Assembly: GCF_020447205.1 (NCBI RefSeq)
Contig: NZ_JAJAEL010000039.1
Coordinates: 144,176 to 183,106 of the forward strand
From: Thalassolituus alkanivorans
GTDB taxonomy: Bacteria > Pseudomonadota > Gammaproteobacteria > Pseudomonadales > Oceanobacteraceae
Reading direction: 5' to 3'
Length of the DNA: 38,931 nucleotides
Shown here: piece by piece, positions 29,807 to 38,479 of the stretch
Layout of the letters: each line of letters starts with the position of its first letter
How positions within the stretch are numbered: position 1 is the first letter of the stretch
Notes under the pieces: generated by a model
Told to the model about the DNA's origin: nothing
Seen by the model: only the letters and a program-made list of their open reading frames with translations
Databases searched by the model: none
Program-made: the position numbers and the translations under genes

Positions 29807-31216
29807 TTACAGATCTTTCAGCGCAGTAATGGTTTCCTGCAGAACTTTCTTCGCGTCGCCGGATACCATCAGGCTGTTGTCGCGGATAAACAGTTCGTTC
29901 GGGATACCGGCGAAACCTGGCGACAGACCACGCTTCACGACCACAACGGTCTTGGCGTTGTGTACGTCCAGAATCGGCATACCGAAGATCGGCGACGCCG
30001 GGTCTTTGGAGGCTGCCGGGTTAACCACGTCGTTGGCGCCCAGCACGATGGCCACATCGGTCTGAGAGAACTCAGGGTTGATGGTGTCCATCTCAACCAG
30101 CTGATCGTACGGTACTTCGGCTTCCGCCAGCAGTACGTTCATGTGGCCAGGCATACGGCCGGCAACCGGGTGGATGGCGTATTTCACGTCACAACCTTTG
30201 GCTTCCAGCATGTTGGCCAGTTCGCGGGTAGCGTGCTGTGCCTGGGCAACGGCCAGACCGTAACCAGGAACGAAGACCACTTTCTGCGCGCCGTCTAACA
30301 GCATCGCCAGTTCGTCAGCAGAAGAGAACTTCACTTTGCCTTCGTAGAAAGCATCGTTCTCAGACTTGCTCACGCCAGCGGTTGCGGCCATTGAGCCACC
30401 GAACAGAACGTTGGTCAGGGAGCGGTTCATCGCCTTACACATGATGGTGGTCAGGATGATACCGGACGCGCCCACCAGAGAACCGGTGATGATCAGGCCG
30501 TTGTTGCCCAGTACGAAACCGGCAGCGGCACCGGCCAGACCGGAGTAAGAGTTCAGCAGGGATACCACAACCGGCATATCCGCACCGCCGATTGGCATTA
30601 CCAGAGAAACACCCAGGATCAGACAGATGATGATCAGACCGGCAACCAGCATGTCAGAGTTCAGCGGATCAACAATGGCGAAGTACGCCGCACCACTGAT
30701 CAGAACCAGGAAGCACAGTTTAACGATCCATTTGAACAGCATAACTTTGTTGCTGTCGCCGATTTTGCCTTTCAGTTTGCCGACGGCAACGAAAGAACCG
30801 GTCAGGGTAACCGCACCGATCAGGATCGACAGAATAACCGCCAGCGACCAGTCGTAAGAGGCAGTGAACTGACCCATTTCCGCCAGCTTCTGGCTTTCCA
30901 GGTAGTTGGCTGCTGCAACCAGCAGGGAAGCACCGCCACCGATACCGTTCAGGCTGGCAACCATTTCCGGCATATCGGTCATGGCCACTTTCTTGGCGAT
31001 CAGGGCACCGATAGCACCACCGACCAGAATACCGATGATGATGTATTCGAAACGCACCACGTTGTGGTCGAGCAGCGCAGCAATCACCGCAACCAGCATA
31101 CCGATAGCCGACATCTGGTTACCGCGTACGGCGGTTTTCGGAGTGGTCATGCCTTTGATGCCGAAGATAAAGAGTACGGCGGCAGCCAGGTAACCTAAGT
31201 TAATCAGAATTTCCAT
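29807..31216 (-). CDS. pntB: NAD(P) transhydrogenase subunit beta
   Basis: A 469-residue subunit of the proton-translocating transhydrogenase, which couples NADH to NADPH hydride transfer to the proton gradient. About eight to nine membrane helices (residues 1-260) carry the proton path and are followed by the NADP-binding domain III (about 290-469), with GYGLAVAQAQHATRELANML, HPVAGRMPGHMNVLLAEA and GMPILDVHNAKTVVVVKR. The N-terminus MEILINLGYLAAAVLFIFG is typical. It is third in the operon pntA1-pntA2-pntB, 14 bp after pntA2, and is ended by the strong terminator downstream. Confidence 0.97.
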   Translation of the reverse strand: MEILINLGYLAAAVLFIFGIKGMTTPKTAVRGNQMSAIGMLVAVIAALLDHNVVRFEYIIIGILVGGAIGALIAKKVAMTDMPEMVASLNGIGGGASLLVAAANYLESQKLAEMGQFTASYDWSLAVILSILIGAVTLTGSFVAVGKLKGKIGDSNKVMLFKWIVKLCFLVLISGAAYFAIVDPLNSDMLVAGLIIICLILGVSLVMPIGGADMPVVVSLLNSYSGLAGAAAGFVLGNNGLIITGSLVGASGIILTTIMCKAMNRSLTNVLFGGSMAATAGVSKSENDAFYEGKVKFSSADELAMLLDGAQKVVFVPGYGLAVAQAQHATRELANMLEAKGCDVKYAIHPVAGRMPGHMNVLLAEAEVPYDQLVEMDTINPEFSQTDVAIVLGANDVVNPAASKDPASPIFGMPILDVHNAKTVVVVKRGLSPGFAGIPNELFIRDNSLMVSGDAKKVLQETITALKDL

Positions 31217-31230
31217 TGTGTCCCGCTACC

Positions 31231-31515
31231 TTATTTCTTTTTGAACATGTTCAGCATGCGGTCGGTTACCATAAAACCGGCCACGATGTTGATGGTTGCC
31301 AGAATGATGGCGGCGACGCCCAGCACGGTAGACAGCACAGTGGTGTGCTCGCTGCCGCCGGAACTCAGGATGGCGCCAACCACGACGATGCCGGAAATAG
31401 CGTTAGTACCGCTCATCAGCGGGGTGTGCAGCGTAGGGGGTACCTTGTTGATCACTTCCACACCGACGAAGATCGCCAGTACGAAAATGGTCAGGCTCAT
31501 GATGAACATTTCCAT
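31231..31515 (-). CDS. pntA2: NAD(P) transhydrogenase subunit alpha part 2
   Basis: A 94-residue membrane protein with three hydrophobic helices that corresponds to the C-terminal membrane part of E. coli PntA. Conserved blocks are VINKVPPTLHTPLMSGTNAI and ATINIVAGFMVTDRMLNMFK. In this organism PntA is split into two genes, as in Rhodospirillum-type enzymes. The start follows AAGGAATAAATCGG. It lies 5 bp after pntA1 and 14 bp before pntB. Confidence 0.96.
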   Translation of the reverse strand: MEMFIMSLTIFVLAIFVGVEVINKVPPTLHTPLMSGTNAISGIVVVGAILSSGGSEHTTVLSTVLGVAAIILATINIVAGFMVTDRMLNMFKKK

Positions 31516-31520
31516 CCGAT

Positions 31521-32657
31521 TTATTCCTTCTCGATCTGGGCTTTCAGGCCCGCGTGTTTGATTTCGCCGTCTTCGGTAATCAGAGTGGCGGCCACGATGT
31601 CATCGTCCATATTCACGTTGAGCACGCCTTCTTTGGACATGTTCAGCAGGAAGGTGGAGATGTTTTTGGTCAGCAGCTGAGAAGCATGCACAGGTACACG
31701 GCCCGGATGGTCGGTGTAACCGATGATGGTAACGCCATCGACGTACACTTTTTCGCCGGCCACAGTGCCTTCGACGTTACCACCACGCTCGGCAGCCAGG
31801 TCAACGATCACAGAACCTTTCTTCATGTAGTGCAGCATTTCTTTGGTGATCAGGCGCGGAGACATCTTGCCCGGGATCGCCGCGGTGGTGATAACCAGAT
31901 CCGCCTGGGATACTTTGGCGGTCATCTGTTCGCGCTGCTTGCGGTAGAACTCTTCAGACTTCTCGCTGGCGTAACCACCGGTGGCGCCGCCTTCTTCCTG
32001 TGGCAGGTCGAATTCAACGAACTTGGCACCCAGGGATTCAACCTGTTCACGGACTTCCGCACGGGTATCGTAGGCTTCAACCACAGCGCCCAGACGACGG
32101 GCGGTAGAGATGGCCATCAGACCGGCAACACCGGCACCAATGATGAATACACGCGCCGGGTGAATAGTACCGGCAGCGGTCATCAGCATCGGGAAGTACT
32201 GTGGCAGTGCCATAGCGCCAGTCAGTACTGAACGGTAACCGGAGATCGCACCCATAGAGCTGAGTACGTCCATAGACTGCGCGCGGGTGGTACGCGGAAT
32301 AAATTCCAGCGCGAAAGAACGCACTTTGCGCTCAGCCAGTTGCTGAATCAGTGGCTGGTTGAACCAGGCATCCAGCATACAGATCAGGGTGATGCCTTCT
32401 TTCAGCAGTGGCACTTCGCTGTCCAGTGGCTGACGGACTTTCAGGATGATGTCAGCCTGCTCGTACAGCGACTCAGCGGTCGGGGCGATGCTGGCACCGC
32501 TGCTGCGGTATTCTTCATCGCTGAAGTGGGCGCCATCGCCTGCGCCTTCCTGTACCACGACTTCAAAGCCGGCGGTCAGCAGGGTCTGAATCCCGGCTGG
32601 GATCAGGGCGACCCGGGCTTCCCCAGGATAGATTTCCTTAGGTACACCAATCAACAT
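31521..32657 (-). CDS. pntA1: NAD(P) transhydrogenase subunit alpha part 1
   Basis: A 378-residue soluble NAD(H)-binding domain I of the transhydrogenase, related to alanine dehydrogenase. Its N-terminus MLIGVPKEIYPGEARVALIP and the dinucleotide fold FIIGAGVAGLMAISTARRLGA are diagnostic. The middle has the mobile loop region (GGYASEKSEEF). The start follows CAGGAGTTTTACCT. mqo lies 51 bp upstream in the same direction; they may share a transcript. Confidence 0.96.
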   Translation of the reverse strand: MLIGVPKEIYPGEARVALIPAGIQTLLTAGFEVVVQEGAGDGAHFSDEEYRSSGASIAPTAESLYEQADIILKVRQPLDSEVPLLKEGITLICMLDAWFNQPLIQQLAERKVRSFALEFIPRTTRAQSMDVLSSMGAISGYRSVLTGAMALPQYFPMLMTAAGTIHPARVFIIGAGVAGLMAISTARRLGAVVEAYDTRAEVREQVESLGAKFVEFDLPQEEGGATGGYASEKSEEFYRKQREQMTAKVSQADLVITTAAIPGKMSPRLITKEMLHYMKKGSVIVDLAAERGGNVEGTVAGEKVYVDGVTIIGYTDHPGRVPVHASQLLTKNISTFLLNMSKEGVLNVNMDDDIVAATLITEDGEIKHAGLKAQIEKE

Positions 32658-32699
32658 AGGTAAAACTCCTGTTGGATTATCTTGAAATTGTCAGCTGAC

Positions 32700-32720
32700 C
32701 TGCGCGCGTTAATCGCGCAG
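32700..32720 (-). repeat. Hairpin spanning the mqo stop codon
   Basis: CTGCGCG (32700-32706) and CGCGCAG (32714-32720) form a 7-bp stem with the 7-base loop CGTTAAT, which contains the mqo TAA (32709-32711 on the other strand). No T-run follows in the mqo direction, so read-through to pntA1 remains likely. Confidence 0.45.
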
Positions 32721-34193
32721 CAGGCCAAGGGTGCTCAGGGTGTTCTGGCGGATGCTGCCGAGCAGTTCGGCATTGTTGACCAGGGATTCACCATAGGATG
32801 GCACCAGCTCCTGCAGGCGGGCTTTCCAGCCGTTCTCCAGACGCTCTTTAAAGCAACGTTCGATCACTTCGATCATCGCCTGCGCGGCAACCGAAGCACC
32901 GGGTGACGCACCCAGCAGAGCCGCCAGCGAGCCGTCTTTGGCAGCCACCAGTTCGGTACCGAACTCCAGCTTGCCGCGCCCTTTGGCGTCTTTTTTGATG
33001 ATCTGTACACGCTGGCCGGCTTCGGCCAGTGTCCACTTGCCGGAGTCTGCGCCCGGGAAGTATTCACGCAGGGATTTCATGCGGTCTTCGTGGGATTGCA
33101 GCACTTCACCGATCAGGTATTTGGTCAGATCCATATTGTTCATACCCACGTCCATCATCGGCAGCAGGTTATTGGCACGTACGGATTTGATCAGGTCCAG
33201 CTTGGAGCCGGCCTTAAGGAACTTGGTGGTAAAACCAGCGTAAGGTCCGAACAGCAGCGCCGGAGTACCGTTGATGATGCGGGTATCCAGATGCGGAACC
33301 GACATCGGTGGCGCACCGATCGCGGCTTTGCCATAGACCTTGGCGTAATGACGCTTAACGGTGGCTTCGTCTTTACAGACCAGCCACTGACCGGAAACCG
33401 GGAAACCGCCGTAGCCCTTGCTTTCCGGAATGCCGGATTTCTGCAGCAGCGGCAGGGCGCCACCACCGGCACCAAGGAAGACAAAACCGGCTTCGATGGT
33501 TTTGCTCTTACCGGAGGTGCGGTCTTTCAGGCGTACTTTCCAGTTACCGTCTTTGTTCTGCTCCAGTTCGCTGACTTCGTGGTTCAGCAGCAGCTCAAAG
33601 GCTTCACGCTTTTTCAGCGTTTCGACCAGATTGCGGGTCAGGGAACCGAAGTCGACGTCGCTGCCGTAGTTAATACGGGTAGCGGCAATCTTTTCAGCAG
33701 GGTCGCGGTTTTCCATCACCAGTGGCATCCACTGGCGCAGCACATCGTGGTCTTCGCTGTACTGCATATCTTTGAACAGATGATGCGCGGACAGCTTTTC
33801 CCAGCGCTGGCGCAGGAAAGCAACGTTATCTTCACCCCAGACAAAGCTGATGTGCGGGGTTGTATTGATAAAGTTGTCCGGTGCTGGCAGGTCGCCGCTG
33901 CCAACGAGAGAAGTCCACAGCTGCAGGGACACTTCAAAGTTGGCATTGATGGTCAGGGCGCGGTTGATTTCGACATCGCCCTGCTCGTTTTCCGGAGTGT
34001 AATTAAGCTCGCAATAGCCTGCGTGGCCAGTACCGGCATTGTTCCAGCCATCGGTACTTTCATGTGCGACATGATCCAGGCGTTCCACCATGGTCAGTCG
34101 GAGGGAAGGATCAAGCTTGTTGAGCAGGGTGCCCAGAGTGGCACTCATAACCCCGCCGCCAACAAGCAGTACATCTACCTTGTTTGTTGCCAT
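32709..34193 (-). CDS. mqo: Malate:quinone oxidoreductase
   Basis: A 494-residue membrane-associated FAD enzyme that oxidises malate to oxaloacetate and reduces the quinone pool. The FAD-binding N-terminus is VDVLLVGGGVMSATLGTLL, and further typical blocks are HESTDGWNNAGTGHAGYCEL, NTTPHISFVWGEDNVAFL and LFGPYAGFTTKFLK. The length is typical. The frame is open to 34235, but ATG at 34193 with AGGCGAAATCGA in front gives the family start MATNKVDVLL. An FNR-like box lies about 200 bp upstream. It is followed by the transhydrogenase operon, so both redox systems may be expressed together. Confidence 0.96.
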   Translation of the reverse strand: MATNKVDVLLVGGGVMSATLGTLLNKLDPSLRLTMVERLDHVAHESTDGWNNAGTGHAGYCELNYTPENEQGDVEINRALTINANFEVSLQLWTSLVGSGDLPAPDNFINTTPHISFVWGEDNVAFLRQRWEKLSAHHLFKDMQYSEDHDVLRQWMPLVMENRDPAEKIAATRINYGSDVDFGSLTRNLVETLKKREAFELLLNHEVSELEQNKDGNWKVRLKDRTSGKSKTIEAGFVFLGAGGGALPLLQKSGIPESKGYGGFPVSGQWLVCKDEATVKRHYAKVYGKAAIGAPPMSVPHLDTRIINGTPALLFGPYAGFTTKFLKAGSKLDLIKSVRANNLLPMMDVGMNNMDLTKYLIGEVLQSHEDRMKSLREYFPGADSGKWTLAEAGQRVQIIKKDAKGRGKLEFGTELVAAKDGSLAALLGASPGASVAAQAMIEVIERCFKERLENGWKARLQELVPSYGESLVNNAELLGSIRQNTLSTLGLLRD

Positions 34194-34235
34194 TCGATTT
34201 CGCCTGTAGGTAAAAATCTGTACACAGTTCGGCAC

Positions 34236-34593
34236 TGTTGGTGCCTGCCAGCGCGAGCTTGTGGCTCATTGTGTCTGCCGGCCAAGATTCAAACGGGCGT
34301 TTTATACACATGTTGGGCTTTAGTCGCAATGCAGGCCCGGTGGGGGTGATGCTGTATTTCAGGCTCACAAGGTGGTTTCAGATGCCCTGATTTCGATCAA
34401 TTTTTTACCAGTATTTTTGCCAGCATGCGGCTGTATCCCGCACTGCGTGTGCCGCGGCGCTCATTCTTATGGGCGAGTCAGTTCCGGCCACCGGCGCTGT
34501 CTGCATAGAGAGAACGCATATTCTTTATACCGGACATTTTTTCTGGTGATGTGAGAAGAACCCGGGCCAAAGGCTGGCAGCTGATTGAGCGAC
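34236..34593. other. mqo upstream region (358 bp)
   Basis: No supported gene. Two minus-strand genes flank it, so it holds the mqo promoter and the 3' end of the binding-protein transcript. A strong FNR-like box is present at 34387-34400 (listed separately). No clear intrinsic terminator was found for the upstream gene. The short plus-strand frame at 34372-34554 has no ribosome site or family. Confidence 0.5.
34387..34400 (-). promoter_or_regulatory. FNR/ANR-type box upstream of mqo
   Basis: The minus strand reads TTGAT-CGAA-ATCAG, nine of ten positions of the TTGAT-N4-ATCAA consensus. It is about 200 bp before the mqo ATG, farther than for a simple class II activator site, so a longer leader or repression is possible. 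Confidence 0.5.
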
Positions 34594-35475
34594 TCAGGGA
34601 GTGGCTGGTGACTGTTTGGTGCTGGAGGGAAGTTCAATCCACAGGTGTTTGTTGGACAAGGGGGTCAGCTCGGGCAGAAGCGGGTTGTGCAGTGGAATAA
34701 CCCAGCTGTTGCTGAGCCGGCTGAGGGGGAATATGTCACGCGTTGTCGGATGTTGTTGCAGGAAGTTCAGCAGTTCACCGCTGGCGGCCAGTTGTTCCAT
34801 ACCTTTGGTCAGCCGTTCGGCAAGGCGCGGGTTGTCATGGCTGACAAAAAAGTACATCGGAAATGGGTAGTTGAGGATGATGCGTTCGTAGACCATCAGA
34901 TCATTACGGCTGACGTGGCTGACCTCGGCATAGACTTCATTAATACCGCGCGGAAAGTAGTCGCAACGGCCGGCCTGCAGCATCTGGTACATCACTTCAA
35001 ATTTGGTTGCTCTCTGTACATTAAAACCGTTGGCTTCAAGGATGTCCGAGTCCGGCCAGTGGTCACCCTGGCAGGCGCCTAGCTGTTGCAGGTCGCTGAG
35101 GTTGTGCAGGGCATCGAAGCGTGCCTGATCGGCTTTGCGGATAACCGGAATACGGAAACCAAGCAAGCCGGCATGCAGGGGGATGCGGATTGGTTGCACG
35201 AAGACTTCACGTTCGCGGCTGGTGCCGGCCCAGAACACATCGATCAGATTATCGTGCAGCGCCTGAAATGCCCGCGCCTGGGTCAGGCGGCTGATGCTGA
35301 CCAGTTCGGCATCGCCATACTCTTTGCTGGTGTTACTGAGCACAAGGCGTAACAGGTCGGTGTAATAAAGGTAGCTGCCATCAACAGCGGTCCGCTGTGG
35401 CTGAACCCGTATCGCTTCGGCGGCGAAGGCGGAGCTGCTTATCAACAGGCACAGTATCAGCAGGGGATTGACCAT
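34594..35475 (-). CDS. Periplasmic substrate-binding-type protein (SBP_bac_3 fold)
   Basis: A 293-residue exported protein with a signal peptide (LLILCLLISSSAFA) and a two-lobed binding fold of the amino-acid-binding type. Recognisable segments are FQALHDNLIDVFWAGTSRER, LQQLGACQGDHWPDSDILE and LQAGRCDYFPRGINEVYAE. No permease or ATPase gene is adjacent, so it is an orphan. Such orphans can act as sensors or partners of distant transporters. The start follows AGAGGCAACC. The substrate is unknown. Confidence 0.85.
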   Translation of the reverse strand: MVNPLLILCLLISSSAFAAEAIRVQPQRTAVDGSYLYYTDLLRLVLSNTSKEYGDAELVSISRLTQARAFQALHDNLIDVFWAGTSREREVFVQPIRIPLHAGLLGFRIPVIRKADQARFDALHNLSDLQQLGACQGDHWPDSDILEANGFNVQRATKFEVMYQMLQAGRCDYFPRGINEVYAEVSHVSRNDLMVYERIILNYPFPMYFFVSHDNPRLAERLTKGMEQLAASGELLNFLQQHPTTRDIFPLSRLSNSWVIPLHNPLLPELTPLSNKHLWIELPSSTKQSPATP

Positions 35476-35642
35476 GGTTGCCTCTGATGGTGAACCGGCG
35501 TGCGCGGTTCCTGATTATCCGGATTGTATAAAGTATGGCTGAAAGCGCTGTCGCTGTGCAGCCGGTAAAATTACCTGCTTCTTATTATGGTGTGCTGTGT
35601 GGGGCAGGCTGATCGGGTATATTGCAGCGCGGAGGTAGCACT

Positions 35643-36599
35643 ATGCTCAACAGGATTCTTGAATTACTTGCGGATGGTCAGTTTCATTCCGGCGAAGAGC
35701 TGGGCGAAAAGCTGGGCGTCAGCCGCGCTGCGGTATGGAAGCAACTGAAAAAACTCGACGAGCTGAATATTCCCTATTCGTCCGTTAAAGGGAAAGGTTA
35801 TCGCCTGCAGGATGCTATTGAGTTGCTGGACAAAGAGCGTATTCAGCAAACCCTGAGTCAGCGTCTCGATATTCTGGAAATTCTGCTGGATGTTGGTTCT
35901 ACCAATACCTATCTGTTTGAACGTGCCGGCGATCATATGGGTAAGCGTTATGCCGTGCTGGCTGAAAAGCAGGTCAGTGGTCGCGGCCGCCGTGGCCGGC
36001 AGTGGGTCAGCCCCTTTGGTAAAAACATTTATTTATCACTGCTGGTTTCATTTGCCGGCGGTATGGCTGCCCTCGAAGGGTTAAGTCTGATGACGGCTAT
36101 TGCGGTCGAAAAAGCACTCGCCCGATTGGGTATTAATGGCATTGGTCTGAAATGGCCGAACGATGTTTACGCTGACGGAAAAAAACTCGCCGGCATTTTG
36201 CTGGAAGTGACCGGTGAGTACAGCAGCCATTGTCAGGTTGTTATTGGTGTAGGACTCAATCTGGCGCTCAGCAACAGCGATGCGGAAAGTATCGAACAAC
36301 CCTGGGCCGAGTTGCGCAGCTTTAAGCCGGATCTGTCGCGTAATGAAGTGGCCGCCACCATTCTTGATGAGTTGCTTGCCGTTGTGGATGAGTTTCAGCG
36401 CAATGGTTTTGCTCCCTATCAGCAATACTGGTCGGAACGTGATATTTACCATCAGCAGGATGTGCGCATCATCTCCGCCGCTCATGAAAAGCGCGGCAGG
36501 GTAAAAGGCGTTAACCGTAAAGGTGAATTAATGCTGCAGACGGATAACGGGATTGAAGTTATTAATGCCGGAGAGCTCAGTGTCCGTCCTGCTGATTGA
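35643..36599 (+). CDS. birA: BirA, biotin-protein ligase and biotin repressor
   Basis: A bifunctional 318-residue protein that loads biotin onto carboxylase carrier protein and represses biotin synthesis genes. The N-terminal winged helix (about 1-60, GEELGEKLGVSRAAVWKQLK) is complete, so this is the repressor type. The ligase domain has the biotin loop GRGRRGRQW, the motif GLKWPNDVYADGKKLAGILLE and a C-terminal SH3-like domain. The ATG at 35643 follows GGAGGTAGCACT. The next gene, coaX, begins inside its end, so they are translationally linked. Confidence 0.97.
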   Translation: MLNRILELLADGQFHSGEELGEKLGVSRAAVWKQLKKLDELNIPYSSVKGKGYRLQDAIELLDKERIQQTLSQRLDILEILLDVGSTNTYLFERAGDHMGKRYAVLAEKQVSGRGRRGRQWVSPFGKNIYLSLLVSFAGGMAALEGLSLMTAIAVEKALARLGINGIGLKWPNDVYADGKKLAGILLEVTGEYSSHCQVVIGVGLNLALSNSDAESIEQPWAELRSFKPDLSRNEVAATILDELLAVVDEFQRNGFAPYQQYWSERDIYHQQDVRIISAAHEKRGRVKGVNRKGELMLQTDNGIEVINAGELSVRPAD

Positions 36600-37314
36600 T
36601 GCCGGCAACAGCCGCATAAAATGGCAGTGGCGCAAGGCTGGTGTTGTGCAGGCTCAGGGGGGCGTTGCTCATACCGATCTGGCGCAGATGTCGGATGCTG
36701 AAGTGGGGCGTCTTTTCCCGGCGCAATGTGACCGTGTTGTGGTTGCCAGTGTGCGCGACAATAGCGGGCTGCATCAGAGTCTGCATGCGCATTATGGCGC
36801 CAGACTGCACTGGCTGGCGCAGCCGGTAAGCGCTTACCCTGCGTTTGTGCATTGTTACCCTGACCCGGCAAGGCTGGGAGTCGACCGCTGGCTGGCTATG
36901 CTGGGGGCGCGTTGTCATTGTTCTTCTGCATTAATAGTGGCCGATGCCGGTACCGCACTGACGGTTGATTTAATGTCAGCAGGCAATCACCATGACGGTG
37001 GTTTTATTGTCCCCGGATTACAGCTGGCGCAGCAGGCGCTGTTTAACAGTACGCAGCGTGTGCGTCCTTATAATGACGAGCAGGCTGCTCAGCAGTTGTT
37101 GCCGGGGCGGGACACTGTTGGTTGTGTCAGCTCCGGCGTTTACCGCCAGCAGGTTGCACTGGTGCGCTCTGTGCAGCAGGACTATCCACAGCATCTGTTG
37201 GTTGTTACCGGTGGCGATGGTTTATGGTTGGCAACACAGCTGGGCTGTGAGTACCGGCCTGATCTTGTATTTGATGGTATGGATTCCTTATGCGCTGGAT
37301 CTTTTTTACCTTAG
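36580..37314 (+). CDS. coaX: CoaX, type III pantothenate kinase
   Basis: A 244-residue enzyme that phosphorylates pantothenate, the first step of CoA synthesis. Diagnostic blocks are LLIDAGNSRIKW at the N-terminus (ATP site), RLGVDRWLAMLGAR, IVADAGTALTVDL, and DGGFIVPGLQLAQQALF. I chose GTG at 36580 because GGAGAG precedes it at the right distance and it gives the family N-terminus; ATG at 36565 is the alternative. It overlaps birA by 20 bp and the next gene by 25 bp, as in pseudomonads. Confidence 0.95.
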   Translation: MSVLLIDAGNSRIKWQWRKAGVVQAQGGVAHTDLAQMSDAEVGRLFPAQCDRVVVASVRDNSGLHQSLHAHYGARLHWLAQPVSAYPAFVHCYPDPARLGVDRWLAMLGARCHCSSALIVADAGTALTVDLMSAGNHHDGGFIVPGLQLAQQALFNSTQRVRPYNDEQAAQQLLPGRDTVGCVSSGVYRQQVALVRSVQQDYPQHLLVVTGGDGLWLATQLGCEYRPDLVFDGMDSLCAGSFLP

Positions 37315-37958
37315 TGTTTGGCAACCTGCTGTTGCTGGCGACGTTCTGGCAAAAGCAGGGTGAAGTTAATGCGGCGCCGCCTGGCGCACTGGAAATTCCA
37401 GGGTCGGTCAAGCGCCTGCAGCTTGTTAGTGAGGCCGGAGATAGTTTGCAGCCTGCCGCTCCGCGCGCAACCAGCGATCACCGTGATTCGCTCTGCTACG
37501 TAGCTGGCCCTTATGCCGATGAACTGGATGCGCGCCATCTGCTGGCGCGTGTAACGGCACTGAGTCTGCACGGACGGATTAATATTGTTGAAATCGCCAG
37601 TGGTGAGCCTTCTGAATACTGGGTGCATGTTCCGCCACGGGCCACCCGCGAAGAAGCCCTGCGTACTTTAAAGGAGCTGCAGAAGCGGAAATTCGACAGC
37701 TACATCATTACCCAGGGTGATCTGGCAGAAGGTGTTTCACTGGGCCTGTTCCGCAATAAAGAGTCGGCCTATGGCCTGCAGAAAGATGTGGAGAGTTCCG
37801 GAATACCGGTAGAAGTGCTGGTGGTTACCAAGTCGGTACGCGAATACTGGGTTGAGGTTATCGAAGTTTCACAACTTAATGAGCGCATGCGTGAGCGCAT
37901 TCAGGCGGGCGATAAAGAGATCAGCTGGGAGCTGGTTGAATGCAGTCAGGCAGGCTGA
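37290..37958 (+). CDS. SPOR-domain protein, membrane anchored
   Basis: A 222-residue protein with an N-terminal membrane anchor (RWIFFTLVFGNLLLLATFW) and a SPOR-like peptidoglycan-binding region (about residues 65-190). It contains the strand-helix-strand pattern around CYVAGPYADELDARHL, EPSEYWVHVPPRATREEAL and LGLFRNKESAYGLQKDVESS. Proteins of this type follow coaX in Pseudomonas and relatives and precede the tRNA-tuf cluster. It begins inside the coaX end. Its role is unknown; SPOR domains usually bind glycan strands at septa. Confidence 0.88.
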   Translation: MRWIFFTLVFGNLLLLATFWQKQGEVNAAPPGALEIPGSVKRLQLVSEAGDSLQPAAPRATSDHRDSLCYVAGPYADELDARHLLARVTALSLHGRINIVEIASGEPSEYWVHVPPRATREEALRTLKELQKRKFDSYIITQGDLAEGVSLGLFRNKESAYGLQKDVESSGIPVEVLVVTKSVREYWVEVIEVSQLNERMRERIQAGDKEISWELVECSQAG

Positions 37959-38032
37959 TTGTACGTAATCTGCACAATCGGCGCCGTTTTTGCTGTAAAT
38001 TCGTAAGTTGATAATAAATAAGCGAAAAAGTG

Positions 38033-38061
38033 TTGACAGGTATTCCTCTCATCAACATAAT
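38033..38061 (+). promoter_or_regulatory. Sigma70 promoter of the tRNA-tuf operon
   Basis: TTGACA (38033-38038), a 17-bp spacer and CATAAT (38056-38061) precede a GC-rich ACGCGCC discriminator. This is the pattern of growth-rate-controlled stable-RNA promoters, and the tRNA-Tyr begins 12 bp downstream. Stringent control is inferred. Confidence 0.8.
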
Positions 38062-38073
38062 ACGCGCCACTTC

Positions 38074-38157
38074 GGTGGGGTTCCCGAGCGGCCAAAGGGA
38101 TCAGACTGTAAATCTGACGCGAAAGCTTCGCTGGTTCGAATCCAGCCCCCACCACCA
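38074..38157 (+). tRNA. tyrT: tRNA-Tyr (anticodon GTA)
   Basis: An 84-nt class II tRNA with a long variable arm. The acceptor stem is GGTGGGG/CCCCACC, the anticodon GTA is at 38108-38110, the T arm is CTGGTTCGAATCCAG, and CCA is encoded (38155-38157). It is close to the E. coli Tyr tRNA. It is the first of three tRNAs before tuf. Confidence 0.97.
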
Positions 38158-38162
38158 CTTTT

Positions 38163-38186
38163 AACAACCCGCAGGAATGGGTTGTT
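38163..38186 (+). repeat. Hairpin between tRNA-Tyr and tRNA-Gly
   Basis: AACAACCC and GGGTTGTT form a perfect 8-bp stem with loop GCAGGAAT. It follows the tRNA CCA end by 5 nt, and is likely a processing structure in the precursor; no T-run follows it. Confidence 0.5.
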
Positions 38187-38238
38187 GGAGCCAGCAGGCG
38201 AGCTGTGTGGCCATTGTCCCGGCAAGTCTTCTGAATAA

Positions 38239-38312
<74 letters not shown>

Positions 38313-38318
38313 AATTTC

Positions 38319-38394
<76 letters not shown>

Positions 38395-38402
38395 TTATTC
38401 AG

Positions 38403-38431
38403 AAAAAGGTAGGCCGGCGGCCTGCCTTTTT
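38403..38431 (+). terminator. Terminator-like hairpin between tRNA-Thr and tuf
   Basis: AAAAAGGTAGGCC and GGCCTGCCTTTTT pair over 13 bp with one G-T pair and the loop GGC, ending in five T residues. It has the form of an intrinsic terminator or attenuator inside the usual tRNA-tufB transcript. Confidence 0.75.
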
Positions 38432-38479
38432 GTGTATGTAACAAAGAAACGATAACCACACTGACAAAGAGACAGGGTC

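Noticed and set aside
33090..34349. Plus-strand open frame of 419 codons opposite mqo
   Set aside because: It is antisense to a well-supported malate:quinone oxidoreductase and has no recognisable domain or ribosome site.
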